Positions 54,674 through 63,952 of a DNA stretch of 64,000 bases are shown here, in pieces. Source of the stretch: Propionibacteriaceae bacterium UBA7704 (GTDB lineage: Bacteria > Actinomycetota > Actinomycetes > Propionibacteriales > Propionibacteriaceae); contig DLGC01000017.1 in the NCBI GenBank assembly GCA_002482525.1, positions 124,492 through 188,491 on the forward strand. Reading direction: 5' to 3'. The notes beneath the pieces were generated by a model. It made no database searches. It saw nothing but the letters and a program-made list of their open reading frames with translations, and was not told where the DNA came from. Position 1 is the stretch's first letter; every line of letters starts with the position of its first letter. A program made the position numbers and the translations under genes.

Positions 54674-54826
54674 ATGCTTTTTCGGTCCGATCGCGGCGCA
54701 ACCAGCGCCGAATACGCCATTTTGGCCGCAGGCATTGCGGCAGTGATCGTCGTCGCAGTGACTGCGCTCGGCGGACAGACCCTGGCGTTGTTCCAACCGG
54801 TCACCGACTTCTTCACCAACCGCTGA
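54674..54826 (+). CDS. Flp-type pilin-like small protein
   Basis: The 50-aa protein MLFRSDRGATSAEYA... has the short basic leader, a GA cleavage point followed by TSAEYAIL and a hydrophobic helix, as in Flp/Fap class III prepilins. No tad assembly genes are beside it, though a TadE-like gene lies at 63.4 kb. TAGAGT (54661-54666) ends 7 nt before the ATG, so the message is probably leaderless. Confidence 0.75.
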   Translation: MLFRSDRGATSAEYAILAAGIAAVIVVAVTALGGQTLALFQPVTDFFTNR

Positions 54827-54972
54827 CCCTCGGCAGCACCACAGGGCATCAGATGCGGTTCACAAGCGCGTCTTTCAGCGGATCAGGAGTGGTCCGATAA
54901 CAGACATTATGACATTACGAAGGAGGAGAGAGACTCCCCTCAGCCCGAGCTGACTGCCGCCACAATGGCACC

Positions 54973-55470
54973 GTGATGGTCGACCACAGCGATGAAACAG
55001 AACCAGTGCCCGTCCAGGTGCTGCGGGACGCCGGCGTCGAATTCCGCCTCCATGAGCATCCGGCAGCTCGCAACGCCGACGAACTTCACCTCACCGGACT
55101 CAGTCTCGAATACTCGGCCAAGACGCTGGCCTTCCTGTTGCCCGATGACAGAGTCCTTCTCGCTGCCATTCCGGGCGCGGCCCGGCTTCGCTATCCGCTC
55201 CTGGCGCGCGCTGTCGGCATTCCACGCTCGGCGCTGCGTCCGGCACCCCCGGAACGACTCTCAGCTTTGGGAATGACTCCCGGTGGCGTCACCATATTCA
55301 CTCGCGATCACCACGCCGTCGTGGCCGTTCACGCCGGCCTGTTGGAGCTTCCCAGGATTTACTGCGGCAGCGGCTGGGCCACCCTCACTGTCGAACTGAG
55401 CCCTGACGCACTACGCGGTGCCGTTGCCGACCCCGTCATTGCCGACCTCTGCTCCCCTGGCCTTGCATAG
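54973..55470 (+). CDS. YbaK/prolyl-tRNA deacylase-type editing protein
   Basis: The 165-aa protein has the YbaK/EbsC fold pattern: VEFRLHEHPAARNADEL, YSAKTLAFLLPDDRVLLAAIPG, LGMTPGGVTIFTRDHHAVV. Family members hydrolyse mischarged tRNAs such as Cys-tRNA-Pro. The usual lysine seen in the K-T segment (SAKTLAF) is present. Two starts, GTG 54973 and ATG 54976, are adjacent. Its stop lies in the palindrome of the next gene. Confidence 0.75.
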   Translation: MMVDHSDETEPVPVQVLRDAGVEFRLHEHPAARNADELHLTGLSLEYSAKTLAFLLPDDRVLLAAIPGAARLRYPLLARAVGIPRSALRPAPPERLSALGMTPGGVTIFTRDHHAVVAVHAGLLELPRIYCGSGWATLTVELSPDALRGAVADPVIADLCSPGLA

Positions 55471-55490
55471 TTAAGCCACATAGCTTAACT
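55469..55490. promoter_or_regulatory. Perfect palindrome, operator candidate for the SatD-like operon
   Basis: AGTTAAGC-CACATA-GCTTAACT has 8-bp perfect arms and a 6-bp spacer. The right arm contains TTAACT (55485-55490), a likely -10 element ending 7 nt before the ATG at 55498. A bound regulator would block this leaderless promoter. Confidence 0.65.
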
Positions 55491-55497
55491 TTGGGAA

Positions 55498-56148
55498 ATG
55501 AAGTCTGAATCCTTCACCTTCGCGGTGATCGCCGACCAGATCTCCAGTCGCGAAACCACCGACGCAGTCCCCCAGGCGCTGGCCGCGCTGGCCCGTCTCG
55601 AGGTCGAGCTCCCGTTCGAGCGCACTGCCGGCGACGAGATCCAAGCCCTGATTGCCCACCCTCGGGCGGTCGTGGACTGCATTTTGCTACTCACTCGCCT
55701 CTCCGACTGGCGTATCGGCGTCGGTGTCGGCACAGTTCAGCAGCCACTCCCCTCCTCCACCCGAGCGGCGCGCGGCCCGGCCTACTTCGCCGCCCGCGAC
55801 GCCGTCGCGGCTGCCCGGCGCCAGCCCACCGGATTCGCCCTGCGCCTTCCCGACACCGTCAGCGGCCCCGGCTACCGTGAACTCGACGATTCAGCCCAGG
55901 ACGCCGAGACCGCCATCTGGCTGTGGCGGGGGCTGATCAGCCGACGCAGCCAAGAAGGGTGGGAATTGATGGATCTCCTCGACGCCGGACTCAGCAATGC
56001 CGAGGCGGCGCGCCGGCTCAACATCACCCCCTCGGCGGTGAGCCAACGGCTCTCTGCCGCCGCCCGCGAAGAAGGCCACCGCGGTGCCGCCCTGGCCACC
56101 CGGCTCCTCGGCCGCCTGCAGAGCTATCCCGAGCGGGAGACTTCATGA
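55498..56148 (+). CDS. SatD-like protein with C-terminal HTH
   Basis: The 216-aa protein begins FAVIADQISSRET as in SatD-family proteins and has RTAGDEIQALI and WRIGVGVGTVQ, which resemble a cyclase-like fold. The C-terminal 70 residues contain a helix-turn-helix (LSNAEAARRLNITPSAVSQRL). It could bind the upstream palindrome and regulate itself. The next gene overlaps by 4 nt and encodes a small membrane protein, a pairing often seen with SatD. Confidence 0.65.
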   Translation: MKSESFTFAVIADQISSRETTDAVPQALAALARLEVELPFERTAGDEIQALIAHPRAVVDCILLLTRLSDWRIGVGVGTVQQPLPSSTRAARGPAYFAARDAVAAARRQPTGFALRLPDTVSGPGYRELDDSAQDAETAIWLWRGLISRRSQEGWELMDLLDAGLSNAEAARRLNITPSAVSQRLSAAAREEGHRGAALATRLLGRLQSYPERETS

Positions 56149-56525
56149 ATCCCGCCTTGGCCGTCGCCCTCAAGGCCGTCGCGATCGCCGTGGCGGCGCT
56201 GATTGCTGTGCTTCCTGGCAGCCCCGTGGTCACCACGGTTCTCAGCCGGGCCGGTGCGACAGCCCCCGAGTCGACCGACGCCGACCACCTGCGCGGCGGC
56301 CGCTGGATCGGCCGACTGGAACGCCTCGCTGTCTACGCAAGCCTGCTTGCCGGCTTTCCGGAAGGCATCGCCGTGGTGTTGGCGGTGAAGAGCCTGGCTC
56401 GCTATCCAGAACTCCGCGCCACCGATTCGGCAACCGCCGAGAAGTTCATCATCGGAACCCTCACCAGTGTCTTGTACTCCGCAGCCGTCGCCGGACTCAC
56501 CCTGTGGCTGATCAGTCTGTGGTGA
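56145..56525 (+). CDS. Small membrane protein
   Basis: The 126-aa protein has three hydrophobic segments (about residues 5-35, 62-82, 105-125). LAVYASLLAGFPEGIAVVLAV is its most conserved-looking part. I cannot name the family. It overlaps both neighbours by 4 nt (ATGA and GTGA), so it is part of a three-gene operon with the SatD-like and HD-domain genes. Confidence 0.65.
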   Translation: MNPALAVALKAVAIAVAALIAVLPGSPVVTTVLSRAGATAPESTDADHLRGGRWIGRLERLAVYASLLAGFPEGIAVVLAVKSLARYPELRATDSATAEKFIIGTLTSVLYSAAVAGLTLWLISLW

Positions 56526-57136
56526 CCACCGCACTCCACCGCGCCTGGAACGAGCTGTTGCCGGGGCACCGTGCACTCGGTGAAGACCTGTTGGAGCGCT
56601 GGTCACAGTCCTCGCGCTACTACCACGGCGTGGAGCACCTCACCGAGTGCCTTGCCGCGCTGCGTTTCCTCGGTTCATCGCACCGAACCGAGCATATGGC
56701 CTTGTGGTTTCATGACGCGGTACACACCAACACTCCCGGCACCGATGAACTGCGCAGCGCTGAACTCGCCGAGACGCTGCTGAGATCGATCCTGCCACCA
56801 GCAGAAGTCACCGAAGTCTCTCGGCTGATTCGACTCACCATCGATCACGCACCGCTGGCGGGCGACACCAGTGGTGCCCGCGTCTGCGATGCCGATCTCG
56901 CCGTGCTGGCCGCTCCCCCGGCTCGCTACCTGGCCTCGGTAACCCAACTGCGTGCCGAGGCACCCACGTTGTCGGCGGACGAATGGGCCCAGGCGCGGCT
57001 GGCTCGCCTCGAGCAGTTGTTGGCCTCCGATCCGCTTTTCCACAGCCCGATTGCCCGCCGAGCGTGGACTTCCTCGGCCCTCTCAAACCTGCAGAATGAA
57101 TTCCAACAACTGAAATCTCCTCGACACCGACCCTGA
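56522..57136 (+). CDS. HD-domain metal-dependent phosphohydrolase
   Basis: The 204-aa protein has the HD-domain pattern of predicted metal-dependent phosphohydrolases: SRYYHGVEHLTECL, MALWFHDAVHTN with the HD pair, a middle TIDHAPLAG and VCDADLAVLAAPPARY. The substrate is unknown. It starts with GTG in the stop of the preceding gene, the last of the SatD-like operon. Confidence 0.8.
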   Translation: MTTALHRAWNELLPGHRALGEDLLERWSQSSRYYHGVEHLTECLAALRFLGSSHRTEHMALWFHDAVHTNTPGTDELRSAELAETLLRSILPPAEVTEVSRLIRLTIDHAPLAGDTSGARVCDADLAVLAAPPARYLASVTQLRAEAPTLSADEWAQARLARLEQLLASDPLFHSPIARRAWTSSALSNLQNEFQQLKSPRHRP

Positions 57137-57242
57137 TGCACAAAGTCCGCCCCATGAGGCAAGATGAACCCATGCGGGCGCGATTGGTACAGAGTTCTCT
57201 TCGACATTCGCTGCCTGCGCCATCCCACCGAAAGTGCCACCA

Positions 57243-60200
57243 ATGACCGAACAGTTGCGGCTGGGTCTGGATATCGGCTCGACCACCGTGAAGGTCGTCA
57301 TCCTCAGCGGCGATGAGGTCGTCTTCAGTGATTACCGACGCCACAATGCCGACGTCCGCGGGGAGTTGCGTCGACTGTTGGGTGACGTCAGCAAGAGCTA
57401 TCCCGACACCCGGTTCCTGTGCTCGGTCACCGGCTCCGGCGGCGTTCAAGTCGCTGAGCTCATGGGAGTCGGCTTCGTTCAGGAAGTCATCGCCAGCACC
57501 GAAGCGGTTCAGCGATTCCTGCCGCAGTCGGACGTGGTCGTCGAACTCGGCGGTGAGGACGCCAAGATCACCTATCTGCACCCCGCCCCAGAACAGCGCA
57601 TGAACGGCACCTGCGCGGGCGGCACCGGCGCCTTCATCGACCAGATGGCGACGCTGCTGCACACCGATGCCTCCGGACTGTCGGATCTGGCCGGACGCTT
57701 CCACAACCTCTACCCCATCGCCTCCCGCTGCGGGGTTTTCGCCAAATCCGATCTGCAGCCCCTCATCAACCAGGGCGCCTCGCATCCGGACCTCGCCGCC
57801 TCGGTGTTCCAGGCCGTGGCCCTCCAGACGATTTCGGGCCTGGCCGCCGGACGCCCCATTCGCGGCGACCTGGTCTTCCTCGGCGGCCCGCTGCACTTCC
57901 TGGCGGGCCTGCGTGACGCCTTCCGCCGTGCCCTGGATGGTCAGGTCACCAGTTTCACCACTCCGGCCAACGCTCAGCTATTCGTAGCGATCGGCGCCGC
58001 ACTCCTCGCCGGCGGCCATGCCCGCACCATTCCCGCCATGCTCGACGGTCTGCGCCGCGCCATTCCGTTGACGGTGGCCACCGAGACGATGCGTCCGCTG
58101 TTCGCCGATCAGGCCGAACGCGACGAGTTCGTCGCCCGACATCAGGCCACCGCTCTCCCCCGCTGCGAACTCACCGAAGCGTCTGGTCCGCTCTACCTGG
58201 GAATCGACGCCGGTTCGACCACGATCAAGGCAGTCCTCATCGACGATCAGGATCGGGTCTGTTTCACCCACTACTCCTCCAACGGCGGTGACCCGGTCAG
58301 CGGAGCGGTGCAGATCCTCAAGACCGTCTATTCACAGTTGCCGGCCGGTGCTTTCCTGGCCCGGGCCTGCGTCACCGGTTATGGCGAGGATCTCATCCGT
58401 ACTGCCTTGCATCTGGACGACGGCGAAGTCGAGACCATGGCCCACTTCCGGGCCGCCGAGCGGGTCTGCCCTGGCGTGAACTCGGTCATCGACATCGGTG
58501 GCCAGGACATGAAGTACCTCAAGATTCGCCACGGCGCGGTGGATTCCATCGCCGTCAACGAGGCCTGCTCCTCTGGCTGCGGGTCATTCCTGCAGACCTT
58601 CGCTCAGACGATGGGCACCGACATCAGTTCGTTCGCCGCCTCAGCGGTGGGTGCTCAAGCGCCTGTTGATCTGGGAAGTCGCTGCACGGTCTTCATGAAC
58701 TCCTCGGTCAAGCAGGCCCAGAAGGACGGCGCCGAGGTCGGCGACATCTCCGCCGGGTTGTCCTATTCAGTCGTACGTAACGCCTTGTACAAGGTGATCA
58801 AGCTCAAGGATGCCTCCCAACTCGGCGACAAGGTCGTTGTCCAAGGCGGCACCTTCCTCAATGATGCCGTGCTGCGCGCTTTCGAGCTCCTCACCGGCGC
58901 TCAGGTGGTGCGTCCGGATCTCGCCGGGTTGATGGGCGCCTACGGCGCTGCGCTGACTGCTTCAGCCCGTGACTTGGACAGCGGGCGCTCATCGGTGCTG
59001 GATGTGGCCGAACTCGATCAGTTCGACATGACCACCGAGCTTGAGACCTGCCGGCTGTGCCAGAACCACTGCCAGCTCACGGTGTCCACCTTCTCCGATG
59101 GCGTTCACCATGTGTCCGGGAACCGCTGCGAGCGTGGCGCCAGTGCCGTTGCAGGCAAGCCGAGTTCAGCCAAATCCAGCGTGCCGAACCTGTACGACTA
59201 CAAATACCGCCGCGTTTTCGGCTACCGGCGGCTGACTGAGGCCCAGACGCGGCGCGGCGATATCGGCATCCCTCGGGTGCTGAACATGTACGAGAACTAT
59301 CCGTTCTGGTTCACGGTGCTGACGTCGCTGGGCTTCCGAGTCGTGCTGTCCAAGCGCTCGGACCACCAGACCCTGACCAAGGGCGCAGAGTCGATCCCGT
59401 CGGAAAACGTCTGCTACCCCGCCAAGCTGAGCCACGGGCATATCGAGGACCTGCTGGAGCGCGGCGTGCGCACCATCTTCTACCCCTGTGTGCCCTACGA
59501 GCAGAATGCGACGCCCCAGGCCGACAACCACTTCAACTGTCCGGTGGTCGCGTTCTATCCGCAGGTGCTCGGTGCGAACGTGGACGGCTTGCGGGAGCCG
59601 GACGTCCGCTACTTGATGCCTTTCCTCAACCTCAACGAGCCCGACCATCTGCCCCGGCGTCTGGTCGAGACCTTCGCCGAGTTCGGGGTCACCGTCGCCG
59701 AGGCTCGCGAAGCAGTCGCGGCCGGCTACGCCGAGGACGCGCAGGTCAAGGCCGATATTCGCGCCGAAGGCCGCCGCGCCTTGGAGTGGTTGGCTGCCAA
59801 CGGGCGCCGCGGCATCGTACTCGCCGGGCGGCCCTACCACGTCGACCCCGAAATCAACCACGGGATTCCGGAACTGATCACCGGGCTCGGCCTGGCAGTA
59901 CTCACCGAGGACAGCGTGGTCGATCAGCCGCGAGTGCAACGACCGTTGCGAGTACGGGATCAATGGGCCTACCACACCCGGCTGTACGAGGCTGCCGCAG
60001 TCAGCCTGCAGCATCCCGAACTGGAGCTGGTGCAGCTCAATTCATTCGGATGTGGTGTGGATGCGGTGACCACCGATCAGGTTCAGGAGATCCTCGAGAA
60101 CGGCGACAACGTGTACACCGTGCTCAAGATCGACGAGGTCTCCAATCTGGGGGCCGCGAGGATCCGGCTGCGGTCACTGCAGGCGGCCACCGATGAGCGC

Positions 60201-61586
60201 CAGCCGAGCACGGAGGTGGTCACCTACGCCGAGGATCTCGACCGCGCACCACGGGCGATCTTCACCGAGGAGGATCGTCAGCGCCACACCATCTACGCCC
60301 CGCAAATGGCGCCCATCCACTTCCGGCTGGTTTCGGCCGCCTTGCGCCGACTCGGCTACAACATCGAACTCCTCGAGCAGGCCAGCAACACCGACGTCGA
60401 GGTGGGTTTGAAGTACGTCAACAACGACGCCTGTTACCCCGCCATCATGGTGATCGGCCAGCTCATCAACACCTTCGTCAATGGCGGTGGTGATCCCAAC
60501 AACTCCAGCGTCATGATCACCCAAACCGGCGGCATGTGCCGGGCTACCAACTATGCCGGCATGCTACGCAAAGGCTTGGCCGACGCCGGCCTCAGCCAGG
60601 TTCCCGTCATCGCCGTCAGCGTGCAGGGGCTGGAGGAGAATCCCGGTTTCAAGATCACGCCAAGTCTGGTCCACAAGGGTATTCAGGCACTCGTTCTGGG
60701 CGACCTGCTGCAAACGGTGTTGCTGCGGGTGCGGCCCTACGAGGAAGTGCCCGGCAGTGCCGACGAGCTGTATCGACGCTGGGACACCATCTGTTCGGAG
60801 TTCTTCACCCATGACAAGTTCAGCCCTACCTTGGGCCGGCGCGTCGGGTACCACTGGCTGATCACCTCGATCGTGCGCGAGTTCGACGACCTGCCGTTGA
60901 TGAACATCCCGCGCAAGCCGCGTATCGGGCTGGTCGGCGAAATCCTGGTGAAGTTCCATCCCGATGCCAACAACAACGCTGTCGGAGTGATCGAGTCCGA
61001 GGGCTGCGAAGCTGTGCTGCCGGGCCTTGTGGAGTTCTTCGGTCAAGCGCTCTACACCGGCGACTGGCGCTGGGAGAACCTGGGCATCGGTAAGAAGTCC
61101 CGCCTCACGCTGAAGCTGGTGTTGTGGCTGATCGAGCAGTATCAGGATCCGGTGAATCGGGCCTTGGCGCGCAGCGAGGGCAAGTTCCTGCCGCAGTCCA
61201 GCCTGGACCACATGGCCAAGCGGGCCGAGCGGATCATCTCGCTGGGTACCCAAGCCGGTGAAGGCTGGCTGCTCACCGCTGAAATGATGGAACTGATCGA
61301 GACCGGCACCCCGAACATCATCTGCGCACAGCCGTTCGCATGCCTGCCCAACCATGTTGTCGGCAAGGGGATGTTCGCCGAACTGCGGCGGCAGTACCCC
61401 AACGCCAACATCGCCTCTATCGACTACGATCCCGGTGCTAGTGAGGTCAACCAGCTCAACCGCATCAAGTTGGTGGTGGCGACGGCCTTCAAGAATGCCG
61501 CAGGGAGCACCACGCTGCCGCTGGTCGAGGCCGAGGCGGACGCCGGTCCACCGCCAGTGCTGCTCCAAGTGAGGCCGCTGGGCTGA
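57243..61586 (+). CDS. 2-hydroxyacyl-CoA dehydratase activase-type giant protein
   Basis: The 1447-aa protein has two ASKHA ATPase modules of the BadF/BadG/HgdC type: the first near residues 4-255 (LGLDIGSTTVKVVIL, GTCAGGTGAFIDQMA, SRCGVFAKSD) and the second near 315-580 (LYLGIDAGSTTIKAVLID, CSSGCGSFLQTFAQTMG, SRCTVFMNSS). These carry the cysteines expected of a bridging 4Fe-4S cluster. DUF2229 follows (PSENVCYPAKLSHGH), then a dehydratase-like C-terminus (NNDACYPAIMVIGQL). Such ATPases pump an electron into 2-hydroxyacyl-CoA dehydratases, but no dehydratase gene is adjacent. ATG 57243 is preferred over GTG 57234. Confidence 0.88.
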   Translation: MTEQLRLGLDIGSTTVKVVILSGDEVVFSDYRRHNADVRGELRRLLGDVSKSYPDTRFLCSVTGSGGVQVAELMGVGFVQEVIASTEAVQRFLPQSDVVVELGGEDAKITYLHPAPEQRMNGTCAGGTGAFIDQMATLLHTDASGLSDLAGRFHNLYPIASRCGVFAKSDLQPLINQGASHPDLAASVFQAVALQTISGLAAGRPIRGDLVFLGGPLHFLAGLRDAFRRALDGQVTSFTTPANAQLFVAIGAALLAGGHARTIPAMLDGLRRAIPLTVATETMRPLFADQAERDEFVARHQATALPRCELTEASGPLYLGIDAGSTTIKAVLIDDQDRVCFTHYSSNGGDPVSGAVQILKTVYSQLPAGAFLARACVTGYGEDLIRTALHLDDGEVETMAHFRAAERVCPGVNSVIDIGGQDMKYLKIRHGAVDSIAVNEACSSGCGSFLQTFAQTMGTDISSFAASAVGAQAPVDLGSRCTVFMNSSVKQAQKDGAEVGDISAGLSYSVVRNALYKVIKLKDASQLGDKVVVQGGTFLNDAVLRAFELLTGAQVVRPDLAGLMGAYGAALTASARDLDSGRSSVLDVAELDQFDMTTELETCRLCQNHCQLTVSTFSDGVHHVSGNRCERGASAVAGKPSSAKSSVPNLYDYKYRRVFGYRRLTEAQTRRGDIGIPRVLNMYENYPFWFTVLTSLGFRVVLSKRSDHQTLTKGAESIPSENVCYPAKLSHGHIEDLLERGVRTIFYPCVPYEQNATPQADNHFNCPVVAFYPQVLGANVDGLREPDVRYLMPFLNLNEPDHLPRRLVETFAEFGVTVAEAREAVAAGYAEDAQVKADIRAEGRRALEWLAANGRRGIVLAGRPYHVDPEINHGIPELITGLGLAVLTEDSVVDQPRVQRPLRVRDQWAYHTRLYEAAAVSLQHPELELVQLNSFGCGVDAVTTDQVQEILENGDNVYTVLKIDEVSNLGAARIRLRSLQAATDERQPSTEVVTYAEDLDRAPRAIFTEEDRQRHTIYAPQMAPIHFRLVSAALRRLGYNIELLEQASNTDVEVGLKYVNNDACYPAIMVIGQLINTFVNGGGDPNNSSVMITQTGGMCRATNYAGMLRKGLADAGLSQVPVIAVSVQGLEENPGFKITPSLVHKGIQALVLGDLLQTVLLRVRPYEEVPGSADELYRRWDTICSEFFTHDKFSPTLGRRVGYHWLITSIVREFDDLPLMNIPRKPRIGLVGEILVKFHPDANNNAVGVIESEGCEAVLPGLVEFFGQALYTGDWRWENLGIGKKSRLTLKLVLWLIEQYQDPVNRALARSEGKFLPQSSLDHMAKRAERIISLGTQAGEGWLLTAEMMELIETGTPNIICAQPFACLPNHVVGKGMFAELRRQYPNANIASIDYDPGASEVNQLNRIKLVVATAFKNAAGSTTLPLVEAEADAGPPPVLLQVRPLG

Positions 61587-61620
61587 AGACGGCGAAGCAC
61601 CAGCATCCGCAGCGAGGGTC

Positions 61621-62244
61621 TCAGCTCTCGAAAGGCGAAGCGTCCCCGGCGCCGTAGCGAAGGATCTGTGGTTCCTCCCCGCTCAGGTCGACCACTGTGG
61701 TGGGGTCGGCACCACAGACACCGCAGTCGACGATCGCATCGACCAGGGCACCCACTTCGGAGTCAACGACCCAACCCTCGGTCAATGGCTCCTCAGCCCC
61801 GGGCAGCATCAGCGTCGAGGACATCAGCGGTTCGCCCATGGTGCGCAGCAACGCCAGCGCGGCCTGGTGGTCAGGTAGGCGAACACCAACCGTCTTCTTC
61901 TTGGGATGAAGCATCGCCTTGGGTGCTTCCTTCGTTGCCGACAAGATGAACGTGTATGGTCCGGGCGTGGCTGCTTTCACGGCCCGAAACACGTCGTTGT
62001 TCATCTCCACGTACTGCCCCAGCTGAGCGAACTCACTGCAGACCAAGGTGAAGTGATGACGATCGGTGAGCTGGCGGATCGTGCGAATCCGGTCCAGCCC
62101 CTCCCGATTGCCGAGGTGGCAGCCCAGCGCGTAGCCGGAGTCGGTGGGATAGGCGACCAAGGCGCCCGCGGCCACCATTTCGGCCAACTGGGCCAATGCT
62201 CGTGGCTGCGGATCTTTGGGGTGAACGTCGAAATAGCGAGCCAT
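61621..62244 (-). CDS. YciO/YrdC-type threonylcarbamoyl-AMP synthase-like protein
   Basis: The 207-aa protein has the Sua5/YrdC/YciO core: LVAYPTDSGYALGCHLGN, FTLVCSEFAQLGQYV, TPGPYTFILSATKEAP and VGVRLPDH. It resembles YciO, a paralogue of the tRNA t6A enzyme TsaC whose own role is uncertain. TATGGT (62251-62256, minus strand) lies 6 nt before the ATG, so it is probably leaderless. Confidence 0.85.
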   Translation of the reverse strand: MARYFDVHPKDPQPRALAQLAEMVAAGALVAYPTDSGYALGCHLGNREGLDRIRTIRQLTDRHHFTLVCSEFAQLGQYVEMNNDVFRAVKAATPGPYTFILSATKEAPKAMLHPKKKTVGVRLPDHQAALALLRTMGEPLMSSTLMLPGAEEPLTEGWVVDSEVGALVDAIVDCGVCGADPTTVVDLSGEEPQILRYGAGDASPFES

Positions 62245-62293
62245 TCAGCAACCATAGCGCTGAGGCGACTTCAGCACCCCCTAGGCTGCATCC

Positions 62294-63421
62294 ATGCCGA
62301 TCTTGTCAGTACCCCTAGCGGAGTTGCGCGAACGGAGCAGCCTCAAATGGCGCGCCTTCGATGAGGACGTGCTCCCCATGTGGGTCGCCGAGATGGATGT
62401 CCAGCTGCCGCCACAGGTCCGCCAGGTGGTTCTCGACGCGGTGAACCGGGGCGACACCGGCTATCCGCACGGCACCGCCTACGCCAAGGCGTTCGCCGAC
62501 ATGGCCGCCGAGCGCTGGCAGCTCCATCTGGACGCCGCCACCCAAGTGGTCCGCGCCGGAGATGTCATGAACTCGGTGCTGGCGCTCCTCCAAGCCACGA
62601 CCTCGCCCGGCGGTGCGGTCGTGATCAACCCGCCGGTCTATCCGCCCTTCCGCAAGGTCGTGGCCGGGTACGGACGGCAACTCCTCGAAGTGCCACTGAC
62701 GCCTGCGGGGCGCCTGGACCTGCCCGCCCTGGCAGCCGCGTTCCACGGCGAGGTTCGGCCGCAGGCGTACCTGCTGTGTTCCCCGCACAACCCCACCGGG
62801 ACGGTACACACCGCCGCGGAGCTCACCGAGGTGATGACCCTGGCCAATGAGGCTGGCGTCCAGGTGATCAGTGATGAGATCCACGCCCGCTTGGTCGAGG
62901 CCGACACCGATTTCGTCCCGCTGATAGCGGTCCCCGGCGGCGAGCACGCACTGACGGCGACGTCGGCAGGGAAGGCGTGGAATCTGGCGGGTTTCAAGGC
63001 CGGACTGATCCTTGCCGGCATATCGGCCACACCGCGACTTGCCGACATCGCACCGCTGGCGCTCGAGGCCGGCGGGCACCTGGCCAATCTTGCTCACACC
63101 GCCGCGCTGCAACATGCGCAAGCGTGGTTGGATGAGTTGAACACCGAAATTGCGGCGAACAAACGCCTGTTGGCCAGCGAGCTGGAACGCCAGCTCCCCC
63201 AGCTCAGCTATCAGCCCTCTGCAGCGACCTACCTCGCCTGGCTGGATTGCACGGCGCTGAATCTGCCGGATCCCGCACGACACTTCCGACGCCGCGGCAG
63301 AGTCGCCTTCTCGGCGGGGGCGCATTTCGCACCCAGCCACAGCAACTGGGTACGCATCAATCTGGCGTGCTCCCCCAATCTGGTGGTCGAGGCGGTCAGC
63401 CGCATGGCGGCCAGCCTGTAG
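62294..63421 (+). CDS. MalY/PatB-type aminotransferase (cystathionine beta-lyase)
   Basis: PLP-dependent C-S lyase of the fold-type I aminotransferases, 375 aa. It has LPMWVAEMDVQLPPQV at the start, NPPVYPPFRKVV, SPHNPTGTVHT, ISDEIHARLVE and PLP-binding Lys227 in SAGKAWNLAGFKAG. It may convert cystathionine to homocysteine, in step with metX, metW and metH elsewhere in the window. TAGGCT (62282-62287) ends 6 nt before the ATG. Confidence 0.88.
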   Translation: MPILSVPLAELRERSSLKWRAFDEDVLPMWVAEMDVQLPPQVRQVVLDAVNRGDTGYPHGTAYAKAFADMAAERWQLHLDAATQVVRAGDVMNSVLALLQATTSPGGAVVINPPVYPPFRKVVAGYGRQLLEVPLTPAGRLDLPALAAAFHGEVRPQAYLLCSPHNPTGTVHTAAELTEVMTLANEAGVQVISDEIHARLVEADTDFVPLIAVPGGEHALTATSAGKAWNLAGFKAGLILAGISATPRLADIAPLALEAGGHLANLAHTAALQHAQAWLDELNTEIAANKRLLASELERQLPQLSYQPSAATYLAWLDCTALNLPDPARHFRRRGRVAFSAGAHFAPSHSNWVRINLACSPNLVVEAVSRMAASL

Positions 63422-63424
63422 TTC

Positions 63425-63817
63425 TCAGCGATCCGCGGTCAATAGTGAACGGGCCGACCCCTCGCCGACCACTTCACCGATCCCGATCAGGCTCAGTACT
63501 GCAGTGGGCGTCCGCATCCGGGTGGTGACCACCACCGCGTTGTCGACCACCTTCACCGAACCCGAGACCGCCGCGTCCTGATCCACAACCCGCCGCGCAA
63601 CCGTCAGAGCGACCCGCGCACCATCCTGGCCCCCGGAGAGCCGATCCGCGGCCGCTGCGTCGCTCCCGGCGCGAGCAGCCGAGGCGGCAACCCGCTCGGC
63701 GTGCCGTGCTGCAGCTGCCTGGGCGCCGCCGTCCACGACGAGACCGATCATTACCAGCAGCGCGGGCAGCAGGATCACCAGGAATGGCGACAACGAAAGC
63801 CCTCTTTGATCCCGCAC
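63425..63817 (-). CDS. TadE/TadG-like membrane-anchored protein
   Basis: The 130-aa protein has a short charged start (RDQRGLSLSP), one transmembrane helix (FLVILLPALLVMIGLVVDGG) and an exported domain rich in Ala, as in TadE/TadG-type pseudopilins. No assembly genes are beside it. It starts with GTG after GAGGGGAT and ends 3 nt before the convergent MalY gene. Confidence 0.65.
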   Translation of the reverse strand: MRDQRGLSLSPFLVILLPALLVMIGLVVDGGAQAAAARHAERVAASAARAGSDAAAADRLSGGQDGARVALTVARRVVDQDAAVSGSVKVVDNAVVVTTRMRTPTAVLSLIGIGEVVGEGSARSLLTADR

Positions 63818-63952
63818 GCGATCCCCTCTCCTCAGGTTGGCCCTATTGTGCCCATGCCGAAACGTTCCAAACCAAGGTCATCCACAAGGAAGCCAGATTC
63901 CGGTCGGTAAGCTCAACCCTGGTTCTGCCCCAGCATCGATTGGATCTGCACA

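Noticed and set aside
60564..61568. 334-codon open frame antisense to the dehydratase activase gene
   Set aside because: Opposite a clearly conserved protein; composition typical of an antisense frame in high-GC DNA.
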